NCBI GenBank assembly: GCA_001770015.1
Contig: MEQB01000026.1
Coordinates: forward strand, 204,382-268,381
Direction: 5' to 3'
From: Bdellovibrionales bacterium RIFOXYC1_FULL_37_79
GTDB taxonomy: Bacteria > Bdellovibrionota > Bacteriovoracia > Bacteriovoracales > Bacteriovoracaceae
Length of the DNA: 64,000 nucleotides
The translations under genes and the position numbers were made by a program. Under the pieces are notes generated by a model. The model had not been told where the DNA came from. It worked only from the letters and a program-made list of their open reading frames with translations, and made no database searches. Positions 26,212-35,626 of this stretch are shown in pieces (positions within the stretch are counted from its first letter, which is position 1; every line of letters begins with the position of its first letter).

Positions 26212-27147
26212 ATGAATTTCCCATCTATTTTAGAATCCATTTCTGATTTAAATTTAGGCCAGGTTGAATATCTTTTAAATAGTGCCAAAGGTTTTAAATA
26301 TAATCCCCGGAAGCACCCTTATTACGAAGTTAATCCCCCCGTAGTTGCCACCTGTTTTTTAGAACATTCTACCCGGACCAGAAATTCATTTGTACTGGCG
26401 GCAGAAAAGCTTGGCGCCATTTATCTCAACTTTGATCCGGCCACCAGCAGCCTCAAAAAAGGGGAAAATCTGGAAGAAACTTTTTTAACCCTGCGAAGCC
26501 AGGGGGTTGATTTATGTGTCGTCAGGACAGCGGTGCCTGGAGAGTTACATCCTTTTAAAAACCACCCTCCCTTTAAAATCATCAATGGTGGCGATGGTAT
26601 GCACCAGCATCCCACCCAAGCGCTCCTGGATTTATTTACCATGATAGAAACCGGTTTCAGGCCAAAAGGAAATACCATGGCCATTATTGGAGACTGTGAA
26701 CATTCCCGCGTCTGCCACTCTTTAATTGATCTCATGACCATGGTTGGTTGTAAAATTATTCTGTGTGGGCCAAGCGGATGTCTTCCCAGACAAACCCCTC
26801 ACAAGAATGTTGAGCTGACATCCGACGTAACCTACGCCATCAATAATAGTGACTTGCTTTATCTTTTGCGAATTCAAAAAGAGCGACATAAAAAATTTGG
26901 GGAATCCAATTATTTTAGTGATTATCCCTGGTCTCACGGAATCACCATGGAACGGCTAAGAAAGCTCGACAAAAACGTCCCCGTCTATCATCCAGGGCCT
27001 GCCAATATTGGCATTGAAATTGGGGCCTGCGTTTTCAAAAATCCCACCACCAAACATGAACTGGGGTATCTCGGCTACGAACAAGTCAGGCATTCACTTT
27101 GGATGAGAATGGCCATCATCATGGCAATGCTGGAAAGGAGAATTTAA
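26212..27147 (+). CDS. pyrB: Aspartate carbamoyltransferase catalytic subunit
   Basis: Joins carbamoyl phosphate and aspartate to N-carbamoylaspartate, the committed step of pyrimidine synthesis. 311 residues with all key motifs: HSTRTRNSF (carbamoyl-phosphate loop), SLKKGENLEET (80s-loop Ser and Lys), HQHPTQALLDLF, GDCEHSRVCHSL with the 167-equivalent Arg, YLLRIQKER (229-equivalent Arg) and YHPGPANIGIEIG. The HPGPAN ending is the type found in enzymes that associate with a dihydroorotase or its inactive homologue rather than with PyrI. AAGGA lies before the ATG. It directly abuts the next gene with no gap. Confidence 0.95.
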   Translation: MNFPSILESISDLNLGQVEYLLNSAKGFKYNPRKHPYYEVNPPVVATCFLEHSTRTRNSFVLAAEKLGAIYLNFDPATSSLKKGENLEETFLTLRSQGVDLCVVRTAVPGELHPFKNHPPFKIINGGDGMHQHPTQALLDLFTMIETGFRPKGNTMAIIGDCEHSRVCHSLIDLMTMVGCKIILCGPSGCLPRQTPHKNVELTSDVTYAINNSDLLYLLRIQKERHKKFGESNYFSDYPWSHGITMERLRKLDKNVPVYHPGPANIGIEIGACVFKNPTTKHELGYLGYEQVRHSLWMRMAIIMAMLERRI

Positions 27148-28125
27148 ATGACTAAAAATGAAACCATAAAAATCGAAGCCCCTACCTTTATTGATATGGG
27201 ATTTATTTTAAATTGTCTGGGTGATCTGGAACAGGCCATAACCAAGCTCCAAAACGGTGGTTTTGAATATTACACTTTACTCGCCGGCAAAGAATCCGAC
27301 GGCACCTTGTTTAAACATCCGGGACATTTATGTGAAAAACATCCCGGATTGATTTGTTCGTTTAGTCCCATGATCAATAATAAATTTGAAAATTTGGACC
27401 TGCTTTACTCGCAAGAACTCGGCGATAACTTGATTTTTTACCAACACTCCCCTACCGAATCACTCTACATCCATAGCGCCTATCAGATTATGCTTAAAGC
27501 GTTTGATTACAATGCGCTTTTTATCAGCTTTCCTCATAATCTCAAATTGGCCGCCGAAGGCATCCTGCACCAAGGACATATTAGTTTTAAAAGTGGATTA
27601 CCTGCTTTAAGCTATATCTCCGAAGAGGCCGTGGTGGCCAGGGATCTGGAGCTGTGCCGGTCCATTGGCAACAAACTGCACTTTCACCAGATCTCTTCTA
27701 AAAGATCGGTGGAACTTATTAAACGGGCCAAACAGGAAGGTATCCAAGTAACCTGCGGAGTCAGTGCTGGACATCTACTCTACACCGATAAATGGGTCGA
27801 TGGCTTTAATAACGAATATCGCTACCTCCCACCCCTGCGAGAGGAAGCTGACCGTCTGGCCTTAATTGATGGAGTTAAGGATCAAACCATCGATGTGATC
27901 TCCTCTGGTTTTTTTACTTCCAAATTAAGTACCGGTCCCTATATCCAGGCCGAATTTACATCGTTATCACCAGATAAGATTTTTCCATTCCTCTATAATA
28001 ATCTGATTGCTAAAAATATCTTAACCCTTGACCAGGTTTATGCCCTACTTTCCATCAATCCTAGAAAGATTTTAAACCTGCCGGCTGCTCATAAAAAATT
28101 TATACATGAATTAGGCGAGGTATAA
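27148..28125 (+). CDS. pyrC': Inactive dihydroorotase homologue (PyrC'-like), partner of PyrB
   Basis: 325 residues, clearly of the dihydroorotase family (VARDLELCRSIGNKLHFHQISS, EGIQVTCGVSAGHLL, YLPPLREEADRLALIDGVKDQTIDVI), but all zinc ligands are replaced. The N-terminal HxH is GFI in IDMGFIL, the His of HVST is Gln in HQISS, the first His of TPHHL is Gly in SAGHLL, and the catalytic ATDHAPH is SSGFFTS. It is about 100 residues shorter than active enzymes. In Pseudomonas an inactive PyrC' is needed to assemble PyrB into a dodecamer; the same role is inferred here. It starts on the base after the pyrB stop, with AAAGGAG inside pyrB. An active dihydroorotase must be encoded elsewhere. Confidence 0.85.
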   Translation: MTKNETIKIEAPTFIDMGFILNCLGDLEQAITKLQNGGFEYYTLLAGKESDGTLFKHPGHLCEKHPGLICSFSPMINNKFENLDLLYSQELGDNLIFYQHSPTESLYIHSAYQIMLKAFDYNALFISFPHNLKLAAEGILHQGHISFKSGLPALSYISEEAVVARDLELCRSIGNKLHFHQISSKRSVELIKRAKQEGIQVTCGVSAGHLLYTDKWVDGFNNEYRYLPPLREEADRLALIDGVKDQTIDVISSGFFTSKLSTGPYIQAEFTSLSPDKIFPFLYNNLIAKNILTLDQVYALLSINPRKILNLPAAHKKFIHELGEV

Positions 28126-28823
28126 TGAAATTAACCGATCGAATTATTGTGGCCTTGGATAATATGAATGAAGAGGAAGTTTGGGCCTTTTTAAATAAAT
28201 CCCAACACACCTACCAGACCGTTAAAATTGGTCTTGAATTATTTTATTTATTAGGACCTGACTTTGTAAAAAAAATCCACCATGAATACAATGTTGATAT
28301 CTTTTTGGATTTAAAACTCCATGATATTCCCAACACGGTAAAAAAGGCCATCCGCTCCCTAAAAGGGCTACCCCTAAAATTTCTAACGGTGCATTTAACT
28401 GGCGGAAGAAACATGTTAACCGAGGCCCTGGCGGAAGCATCCACCTGTTTGCCTGCCACCAATCTTTTGGGGGTAAGTTTCCTGACCAGTCTCGGAAAAC
28501 CGGATTTTAAAGAAATTTATAATTTTAACGAAACTCAAACCAAGCTGACTTTTTCCAATTTGTTTAGACTGGCACTGCAAACCAATATTCATGGCGTCGT
28601 GCTGTCCCCCCTTGAACTAGGTATTGTAAAAAATGAAGAACAACAAAGCGGAAAAAAACTCATCAAGGTAACCCCTGGTATTCGCTTTGCCCATGAAATT
28701 AATTCAAATAATATTCAGGATCAACAAAGAATCGCAACCCCCGAAGATGCGGTAAAAAATGGAGCCGACTACTTAGTTATGGGTAGGTCAATTACGTCAG
28801 GTACACCCAACTTTCTAAAGTAA
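28125..28823 (+). CDS. pyrF: Orotidine 5'-phosphate decarboxylase
   Basis: Makes UMP from OMP, the last step of the pathway begun by pyrB. 232 residues, a TIM barrel with RIIVALDNMN at the start, KIGLELFYLLG, the catalytic FLDLKLHDIPNTV (Asp-x-Lys-x-x-Asp array), VTPGIR and YLVMGRSIT at the phosphate site. The length fits the group I bacterial enzyme. Its ATG overlaps the pyrC' stop (TAATG), with GAGG a few bases before, so the three genes are a translationally coupled operon. No terminator hairpin is visible in the 163 bp after it. Confidence 0.95.
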   Translation: MKLTDRIIVALDNMNEEEVWAFLNKSQHTYQTVKIGLELFYLLGPDFVKKIHHEYNVDIFLDLKLHDIPNTVKKAIRSLKGLPLKFLTVHLTGGRNMLTEALAEASTCLPATNLLGVSFLTSLGKPDFKEIYNFNETQTKLTFSNLFRLALQTNIHGVVLSPLELGIVKNEEQQSGKKLIKVTPGIRFAHEINSNNIQDQQRIATPEDAVKNGADYLVMGRSITSGTPNFLK

Positions 28824-28986
28824 TATTAAGAACTTGTCCCCAAAGTTAGCTAGCCCTACTTGCTTGTTTACGAAATTATTACACGATGGGTTGTATCGAT
28901 TCTTGATTAGCGGTAAATACACCCCACTGCTTTTATTAATCCGCGTCAAAAAAAAATTTAGAACTTAGACGCAAAGAGGAGGCTAC

Positions 28987-29457
28987 ATGAAATTGATTAC
29001 AAGTATTACACTATTAGCATTATTGGCAACGATGGTTGGCTGTAATAAGGATGATGCTCCAGTTGCACAAAAATCACCCAAGACTGATAAAGACACAACT
29101 ACCACCGTGGTGCCTAACGTTTTCTTTGAAGAAACTTATGTATGCTACACCGGCGAAGGTAATAATTTCATCACCGTGATTCCCACCGTCGTTGAAGGCG
29201 ATACTGTAACTTTTGAAGTCGCAGGGCTAGCCGCTGAAGAAATGACCTTTATTGCCAATTATAAGGCCCTGGAAGATGAATTCGTTATGGCCAGCACTGA
29301 AGAAAGTGCCAAACTTGGTGCCAAAGCATCTTATATCATCGTTGAAACCGTTGAAGGTACGGAAGAAAAAAGAACTGGAGAAGTTTTTACGCTTGAAACC
29401 AAAATTCCTGGCGTAGCCGATATCAGTACAACTTGTGAGCTCGAAGCTAATTTATAA
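28987..29457 (+). CDS. Small lipoprotein of unknown function
   Basis: 156 residues with a lipoprotein signal and lipobox MVGC, then a Thr/Lys-rich linker and a small beta-rich acidic domain (about 45-156). Two further Cys (one in YVCYTGEG, one in TTCELE) probably form a disulfide. The mature sequence starts CNKDD; Asn at +2 favours the outer membrane under the E. coli rule. I know no family. GAGGAGG before the ATG and a strong terminator after it mark an independent and probably well-translated unit. Confidence 0.8.
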   Translation: MKLITSITLLALLATMVGCNKDDAPVAQKSPKTDKDTTTTVVPNVFFEETYVCYTGEGNNFITVIPTVVEGDTVTFEVAGLAAEEMTFIANYKALEDEFVMASTEESAKLGAKASYIIVETVEGTEEKRTGEVFTLETKIPGVADISTTCELEANL

Positions 29458-29486
29458 ATTTGTTTGAATAGAATTATAAAAAAATG

Positions 29487-29512
29487 CCACCCTCCGAAAG
29501 AGGGTGGTTTCT
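29487..29512 (+). terminator. Intrinsic terminator of the lipoprotein gene
   Basis: A perfect 8-bp GC-rich stem (29487-29494 with 29500-29507) with a CGAAA loop, followed by TTTCTTT, 30 bp after the stop. Confidence 0.85.
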
Positions 29513-29548
29513 TTGCCTGTCGTTTTGTAAAGCCTGGCCATGAATCCT

Positions 29549-29577
29549 AACTTATGTTAGCTTACTAACTTTAAGTT
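29549..29577. repeat. Imperfect inverted repeat upstream of pepF
   Basis: Arms 29549-29554/2972-29577 (6 bp) and 29556-29560/29565-29569 (5 bp) pair around a CTTA loop with a small internal bulge. In full, the outer arms are 29549-29554 and 29572-29577. It lies 19 bp before the pepF start, so it may be an operator or an mRNA leader hairpin. The GGGAGG ribosome binding site is outside it. Confidence 0.4.
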
Positions 29578-29596
29578 TTATCCATGGGAGGCCAAT

Positions 29597-31354
29597 ATGA
29601 AATGGGATTTAAGTGCTTTTTATCAGGCCATTAACGATCCACAAATTGAAAAAGATCTAACCTTCCTGGCCCAAATCATTGAAGAATATACCTCGCTAAT
29701 TTACCGCCTAGAAAATAATATTAAACAACCTGCCCCTATTGAAACCGTCTTGGAAAAACAGATAGAAATAGATTTAACCATTGACAAAATAAGCACCTTT
29801 GCCCACCTTGCCGTAAGTACAGATGCCAAAAACCAGGCGGCGCGATCCTTGGAAGATAAAGTGGAAAAGCTGATTACCAATTTGACCAAACCCAGCGTTA
29901 CCTTTCAGAAATGGCTGGCCAGCCTGGTGAATTTAAAGGAACTTATTCATCGTAGCGATTTTTTAAAAGCTCATGCATTTCATCTTTTTGAGCGAGCTGA
30001 AAATACCAGCTATCTTCTGGATGAAGAAGTTGAACAAACCATCTCCATCCTGTCACAAACAGGGTCGAATGCCTGGACTAAGCTCTACGGCACCTTATCC
30101 TCTACCCAACTGGTAGAAATAACCACTGATAATAAAACCCAAAAATTACCTCTTCCCATTGTACGAAACATGGCCTACGAAAACGACCCCCAGATTAGAA
30201 AAATTGCATATGAAGCCGAGCTTAAATCCTATCAGCCAGTCGAAGAGTCCCTGGCGGCAGCGATCAACTCCATTAAAGGCGAAGTCATCGAAATATGCAA
30301 AATGCGCAAATTTACTTCTCCGCTTTATGAATCTTTGTATCATTCACGCCTGGAAAAATCCGCCCTCGATGCCATGCTGGAAGCCATTAACGAATCCCTT
30401 CCAGTGCTTAGAAAATATTTACTCAAAAAGGCCAAAAACCTCGGTCATGCCGGCGCACTTCCTTTTTACGATCTGTTTGCCCCCCAAGGCGAACTCTCCT
30501 TTAAATTCACCTATGAAGATGCCCAAAAATTTATCATTGAAAATTTCCAAAACTTCAGTAACGAGCTTTCCGGTTTTGCCAAACATGCTTTTCAACATAA
30601 GTGGATTGATGCCCTCCCTCGTGATGGAAAAAGAGGTGGTGGCTTCTGTGCGAGTTCCAAGGCCATTAAAGAAAGCAGAATTTTAACCAATTTCACTGGT
30701 GTTTTTTCTGATATTGGAACCTTGGCCCACGAACTGGGTCATGCCTATCACTCCTATTGTTTAAAAGAAGAAACCACCCTGAATTCAAGTTATCCCATGC
30801 CTATTGCCGAAACGGCTTCCATCTTTTGTGAATCGATCATCAAGGACGCCTTTTTTCAAAAGGCCACTACCGAAGAAAAAATCCCTTTACTCGCCAGTAC
30901 TCTGGACGATGCTATCCAATGCATTGTTGATATTTATTCAAGGTTTTTGTTTGAATCCAATCTGTTTGAAAAAAGAAAAACTTCGACCTTGTCAGTTAAT
31001 GAACTAAATGAACTCATGCTTGATGCCCAAAAGAAAGCTTACGGCGAGGGACTGGATCCCCATACCCTTCATCCCTACATGTGGGCCTGCAAACCCCACT
31101 ACTATTACCCCTCCAGCAATTTTTACAATTATCCCTACGCCTTTGGACTTTTATTTGCAAAAGGTCTCTATAGTCAATTTTTAAATGAAGGCAAACCTTT
31201 TGTGTCAAAATACCAAGAACTGTTAAAAATCACCGGTAAAAATAAAATTGTGGATATTACCAAATCAGTTGGTATCGATATAACCAAAAAGACCTTTTGG
31301 CAAAATTCATTGAAACTGATTGAAGCAGATGTTAACAATTTTTGTGCTTTATAA
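29597..31354 (+). CDS. pepF: Oligoendopeptidase F (M3 family zinc metallopeptidase)
   Basis: Cytoplasmic peptidase that degrades short peptides. 585 residues, the usual length. The M3 active site is IGTLAHELGHAYHSYCL (HExGH), with the third ligand Glu expected in the following PMPIAETASIFCES block, which is present. The segments KRGGGFCASSK and HPYMWACKPHYYYPSSNFYNYPYAFG are typical substrate-binding parts of PepF. No signal peptide. GGGAGG precedes the ATG. Its last 23 bp overlap the convergent EamA-type transporter gene. Confidence 0.95.
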   Translation: MKWDLSAFYQAINDPQIEKDLTFLAQIIEEYTSLIYRLENNIKQPAPIETVLEKQIEIDLTIDKISTFAHLAVSTDAKNQAARSLEDKVEKLITNLTKPSVTFQKWLASLVNLKELIHRSDFLKAHAFHLFERAENTSYLLDEEVEQTISILSQTGSNAWTKLYGTLSSTQLVEITTDNKTQKLPLPIVRNMAYENDPQIRKIAYEAELKSYQPVEESLAAAINSIKGEVIEICKMRKFTSPLYESLYHSRLEKSALDAMLEAINESLPVLRKYLLKKAKNLGHAGALPFYDLFAPQGELSFKFTYEDAQKFIIENFQNFSNELSGFAKHAFQHKWIDALPRDGKRGGGFCASSKAIKESRILTNFTGVFSDIGTLAHELGHAYHSYCLKEETTLNSSYPMPIAETASIFCESIIKDAFFQKATTEEKIPLLASTLDDAIQCIVDIYSRFLFESNLFEKRKTSTLSVNELNELMLDAQKKAYGEGLDPHTLHPYMWACKPHYYYPSSNFYNYPYAFGLLFAKGLYSQFLNEGKPFVSKYQELLKITGKNKIVDITKSVGIDITKKTFWQNSLKLIEADVNNFCAL

Positions 31355-32243
31355 AAGCCGGTCCAAGCACCGAGTAAAACTGCACTGAAAGAATGATAGC
31401 CGCCCCAATTAGTTGCATCAATGTGATGGTCTCATGGATAAAGAGCATGGCAATAATGGCGGCAAAGATCGGTTCTAACAGGTAAATAATCGCCGCTTTG
31501 GTCGGTGTGACTTCTTTTTGACCAAGTCCCATACAAAGATAAGGCACCACCGTTGCCACCACCGACAGGAAAAGAAAAATCAAAATAGTATTATAATCAA
31601 GAGGCCTTAGTATCCATGGATCATGAACGTAAAACAAGGCCACCATCACCGTCAAGACGGAAGTTATTAAAAAATTCCAAAACATCATCACCTGGGCACT
31701 GATGCCTTGTTTGGCAATCACCGTAACTAAAACAATATAATAGGAGTAAATCAGGGCACTCAATAAAGTATAAAGATCACCTTTTAAAATTTGCTGAGGT
31801 AGTGCCCACCCGAAACTCATCAAATAGACCCCCCCTAACGCAATTATAATTACCCCTATGATTTTTCCACTGATGGGTCTTTTGGTATAAATGACTTCAA
31901 AGAAGGGCACAAAAATAATCGCCAAAGATGTTATAAATCCCGAATTGGTGGCAGGTATTTCCCGGACACCTTCGGTTTGCATTAAAATGGCAACCACATT
32001 AAGCACTCCAAGCATAAATACATTCTGATGCTGTTTTATTCCTTCCATGGTCTTTAATTTAATTAAAGACGCTTTCAGTGGTCTCTGATAAACCAACCAG
32101 GTCACGACTGTAGCAATAAAAAAACGAATGGCAATCATGGATAAGGTGGAAAAATAATCAGTCAGATATTTGGTCAAAGAAAAAGTGGTACCCCAAAAAA
32201 AAGTCGCCATCACCAGCAAGAGATATGCTTTTTTACTATTCAT
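31332..32243 (-). CDS. EamA/DMT-family transporter
   Basis: 303 residues with ten hydrophobic segments in two homologous halves, the drug/metabolite transporter fold. Typical marks are ATFFWGTTFSLTKYL at the start of repeat 1, an IAIRFFIA segment, and YLLEPIFAAIIAMLFIHE in repeat 2. It sits in the inner membrane; members export or import amino acids and other metabolites, and the substrate cannot be told. It follows the CapA-like gene by 8 bp on the same strand and so ends the RND-CapA-EamA operon. Its 3' end overlaps pepF. Confidence 0.9.
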   Translation of the reverse strand: MNSKKAYLLLVMATFFWGTTFSLTKYLTDYFSTLSMIAIRFFIATVVTWLVYQRPLKASLIKLKTMEGIKQHQNVFMLGVLNVVAILMQTEGVREIPATNSGFITSLAIIFVPFFEVIYTKRPISGKIIGVIIIALGGVYLMSFGWALPQQILKGDLYTLLSALIYSYYIVLVTVIAKQGISAQVMMFWNFLITSVLTVMVALFYVHDPWILRPLDYNTILIFLFLSVVATVVPYLCMGLGQKEVTPTKAAIIYLLEPIFAAIIAMLFIHETITLMQLIGAAIILSVQFYSVLGPAFIKHKNC

Positions 32244-32251
32244 GGGAAGTA

Positions 32252-33298
32252 TTATCCATCGCTTTCTGGATAAATCAAAGACAATCTTTTCTGGAGTTTG
32301 CTTTTTAATTTTTCCGGGAGTCTATCAATTGTTTCAAATTGATATTGACTGGTCATAAAAAAAGGATGCAATTTATAGGCAAACTTTTTTTCCGCATTTT
32401 TGGTGGCATCAATCGAGACGGTCCATACACCCGTGAGGTGAGTAACGTCATGAAGTGTCTTGCTAAAAAAGTTTCCCAGCGAGTAGTGGCATAAACCATG
32501 ATTAATTTTCTCAATCGGACCAAGAACATGGGGATGGTGGCCGGCGATCAGATCAACCCCTTTTGCCATGAAATCCTTGGCAGTTTGAACAAGGCCTGCG
32601 CTAGGAAAGTGACGAAATTCCAGGCCCCAATGGGGGAGCAGGATCAGAGCATCCAACTCATATTCAATTTTTATTTTTTGAAAATCTATATTTTCAACAT
32701 GATGATATCTGCAAATGCCAAGTGTTTCATCAAACACCTTATGATTTAACCACTGACTATAGGCCATAAAACCAACATGGGTATTTTTTTTATAGATTGT
32801 AAGGACAGCTTTAATCGTGGAAAGTCCCCCCACCCATTTAATCTTTAATTCCTCCAGTCTTTTAATCGTCTCCACATATCCCTTTTTACCATCATCTCCC
32901 ATGTGATTATTAGCAATTGAAAAAATCACTTTCTCGGCCGGGAGTTTAAAAACCTCCAAGAAATTTTTAATAAATTCGCTGGAAAAACTGAACACAACCA
33001 AATTATTTCCTTTTTCCACATAATCCCGCACAATCGGTGCTTCCAGATTAATCACCACCAGATCGGACTGCTCAAAAATTTTCAGCATCTGGGCATTAGG
33101 CATGACCATTTTTTCATTTTTCAAGCACATTAAATCGCCGACAAAGGAAATATTAAGTTTATCCGGGCCAGTGTCTCCTGATTTCATCGGAGACAAATGA
33201 ATCCCCGAGTGATTGTGGATGGATGGAAAAAAATAATAATAGACCCACTTCAGGCTGTCACAAAATGAATAAGGCGAGCTTAATTTAAGCAACTTCAT
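32252..33298 (-). CDS. CapA-family (PGA_cap) metallophosphatase-fold protein
   Basis: 348 residues. Motifs of the capsule-synthesis CapA family (calcineurin-like fold): SFVGDLMCL, VINLEAPI, FSIANNHMGDDGKKGY, LILLPHWGLEF, GVDLIAGHHPHVLGP and YSLGNFF. The Asp, Asn and His residues of these blocks form the metal site. Named for poly-gamma-glutamate export in Bacillus, many members act on other envelope polymers. No signal peptide is visible, unlike many homologues, so it may act in the cytoplasm. The start overlaps the stop of the RND gene by 4 bp (ATGA), so the two are coupled; this suggests a role in the same envelope pathway. Confidence 0.88.
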   Translation of the reverse strand: MKLLKLSSPYSFCDSLKWVYYYFFPSIHNHSGIHLSPMKSGDTGPDKLNISFVGDLMCLKNEKMVMPNAQMLKIFEQSDLVVINLEAPIVRDYVEKGNNLVVFSFSSEFIKNFLEVFKLPAEKVIFSIANNHMGDDGKKGYVETIKRLEELKIKWVGGLSTIKAVLTIYKKNTHVGFMAYSQWLNHKVFDETLGICRYHHVENIDFQKIKIEYELDALILLPHWGLEFRHFPSAGLVQTAKDFMAKGVDLIAGHHPHVLGPIEKINHGLCHYSLGNFFSKTLHDVTHLTGVWTVSIDATKNAEKKFAYKLHPFFMTSQYQFETIDRLPEKLKSKLQKRLSLIYPESDG

Positions 33299-35610
33299 TT
33301 TTTTCTATTATCCTTTAAAAGTAAAATGGCCGGTGTCAAAACCAGATCCAAAATAAGTGCAAAACCGAGGATGATCGCCGTCATAACCCCAAAATGAACG
33401 TTGGGAATAAAGGACCCAAACAAAAAACAGCCAAAACCCACCACCAAGGTTACCGTGGTCCATATCAGCGCACTGCCGGTGTTTTGAAATATATCAAATA
33501 CCGCATCATAACTGGATATCCCGGATCTGGTTAAACGATTATAATTTGCCAAAAAATAAATGGTATCATCCACCGCAATCCCGAGGCATACACTGGTAAT
33601 TAAAATGGTTCCCACATCAATATGAATTCCCGCCAGGGTCATAAAACCCGCCCCGATCAAAGGAGGCATCACGTTTGGGATCATGGATAAAATACCCAGT
33701 TTTATGGATTTAAAAAAGATGGCCATGAGTATGGACACCAGTAAAATCGCCATCAGCATAGAGGACACAAAAGTGGAAACAATATACCCATCCATACCGG
33801 CAACCAAGGCCGTCGTGCCGGCCACATGTCCGGTTAGACCAAATCTCTCAAAATTGGCCTGTATCCGGTTTATTTCTTGAATCGATGCCTTACTTCCAAT
33901 CAGCGTCCATACCACCATCACTCGCATATAACGGTTGTCCAAGCTACTCCAGTGATTAAGCCCCACTCCCGATGGCAGTCCCATGGAATAAAGCATGATT
34001 TGTTCCGCCACAGCATTCGCCTTATCCGGAATTTTATAAAACTGGTCATCGTTTGCATTCAAGGCCTTATTGACATCTTTGATGACATCCACAATCGATG
34101 ATGCCTTGGTAATATATTTGGATTCTTTTAACCATTTTTGAAAGGCGTCCACTTTATTTAAAAACACCGGATCTTTGATCCCATCATCCTTTCCACTATC
34201 AAAAACAATTTCTACCCCGTAACTCCCACCAATATGCTCTCTCATGAAGGTATAGGCTTTTTTGATGGGCACGCTATCCCTGAAGGAGTCAATCGTAGAA
34301 GAATTGACCTCATTATTAAAACCCAGATAAGTGCTTACGATGGTAAGCCCAAAACAAAAAACAATAATGCCCACCTTATTTTTATTGATTAACCTGGTGG
34401 CCCTTTTGGGATTAAATATTTCACCTAGAAATTTCAGTTTAAATTGCTGGCGCTTTTGGGGAATTTTAAATGGAAGATATAAAAGCAAAGGACAGATAAA
34501 TAATAAGGTGTAAAACCACGCCAGCAAGGTGCCAGAACCCGCCAGCAACCCCATATCCCGGATCGGTAACAGTTCCGTGTACATCAAACTATAAAACCCC
34601 ACTGCGGTGGTAACCGAGGTCAGGATGGTTGCCTTGATATTTTTAAGGAGAGCATTTAAAAGTGCCTGGCGGGGAGCACATCCATCCTGCCTGTAATGAA
34701 TAAAAGTTAAAATCATATGAATACTATCTGCCAGACAAACGGCCATTAAAATATTAGGAATCATGGCGGTGGTGACATTGAGTTTGATACCCGCCCATCC
34801 GGCAAACCCCAGGGTGCTGCCAATGGTGGTAAAGATCAGTCCAATGGGCATAATTACACCCAAAAATGACCGGAAAATAATAACCAACATAATAGCAATG
34901 GTAATCAATAAAAGTGGCACGATCAGTTTCAAATCACTCATAGTGATCGTATTAAGTCCATCCCCCATGGCCACTGTCCCGGCAATATGAAATTCATAAT
35001 CGGGATGGTCCTTATACTGCTTAATCATATCTTCCATCGCAGTCACCGTCGGGCCATATTCTGGTTTTTGATCAAAATGGGGTTCCGGCCAGGCGTAGAT
35101 GACAAAAGTTTTTAGATCGTTACTGATGATATATTGCTTGATAGGCTCCATAGCGCTAGCAACTTTTTGTCTCTTTTCAATTTCATCTGGAGTTAAATCA
35201 GCTGGTAAAAAATCACTGATAATAATTTCATCTCCGATGGCCCTGACCCATTTAAAATTGGCCAGCGATTCCACTCGCATAATTTTGGGAACCTGCCACA
35301 TTTTATCAGTTAGCTCATTTACTAGTTTTACGGTTTCCGGATTGAATACGCCTTTTTTGGCATAAACCGCCATGATGGCCATGTCATCAGAACCGAAGGT
35401 TTTTTTAAATTCTTTGAATTTAATCAAAAACGGATCACTTTTACGAAACCACATTTCATGGGAAAAATCTTTTTCCAAAAAAGTTAGCCCAATCATTAAC
35501 CCGATCATAAGTGTGGCAAAAAAAACAATACATGCCTTGGAGTTATTGACAATAAAATTTGATAAAAACATTTCCGTCTGGCCCATTTTAAACATTTTAA
35601 ATATTTTCAT
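33295..35610 (-). CDS. RND superfamily (MMPL/COG1033-type) exporter
   Basis: 771 residues, one protein with two halves, each with one membrane helix, a periplasmic loop of about 170-200 residues and five more helices. Conserved features include the AGTVAMGDGLNTI and AGTTALVAGMDGYI loop ends, GVIMPIGLIFTTIGST, and LGIAVDDTIYFL in helix-rich blocks. This group exports hydrophobic molecules or lipids and is often found with COG2834 proteins, one of which is encoded nearby on the other strand. I chose the ATG at 35610: AAAGG lies 6 nt before it, while a Met two codons earlier touches the ribosome binding site. It heads the operon with capA-like and EamA genes. Confidence 0.9.
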   Translation of the reverse strand: MKIFKMFKMGQTEMFLSNFIVNNSKACIVFFATLMIGLMIGLTFLEKDFSHEMWFRKSDPFLIKFKEFKKTFGSDDMAIMAVYAKKGVFNPETVKLVNELTDKMWQVPKIMRVESLANFKWVRAIGDEIIISDFLPADLTPDEIEKRQKVASAMEPIKQYIISNDLKTFVIYAWPEPHFDQKPEYGPTVTAMEDMIKQYKDHPDYEFHIAGTVAMGDGLNTITMSDLKLIVPLLLITIAIMLVIIFRSFLGVIMPIGLIFTTIGSTLGFAGWAGIKLNVTTAMIPNILMAVCLADSIHMILTFIHYRQDGCAPRQALLNALLKNIKATILTSVTTAVGFYSLMYTELLPIRDMGLLAGSGTLLAWFYTLLFICPLLLYLPFKIPQKRQQFKLKFLGEIFNPKRATRLINKNKVGIIVFCFGLTIVSTYLGFNNEVNSSTIDSFRDSVPIKKAYTFMREHIGGSYGVEIVFDSGKDDGIKDPVFLNKVDAFQKWLKESKYITKASSIVDVIKDVNKALNANDDQFYKIPDKANAVAEQIMLYSMGLPSGVGLNHWSSLDNRYMRVMVVWTLIGSKASIQEINRIQANFERFGLTGHVAGTTALVAGMDGYIVSTFVSSMLMAILLVSILMAIFFKSIKLGILSMIPNVMPPLIGAGFMTLAGIHIDVGTILITSVCLGIAVDDTIYFLANYNRLTRSGISSYDAVFDIFQNTGSALIWTTVTLVVGFGCFLFGSFIPNVHFGVMTAIILGFALILDLVLTPAILLLKDNRKK

Positions 35611-35626
35611 ATACATCCTTTAAAAA

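Noticed and set aside
27148..28125. Functional dihydroorotase
   Set aside because: Every metal ligand position of the family is substituted, so a catalytic call is not supported.
34763..35365. Rightward frames opposite the RND gene
   Set aside because: They are hydrophobic only because they mirror membrane-helix codons of the RND gene; no start signals are present.
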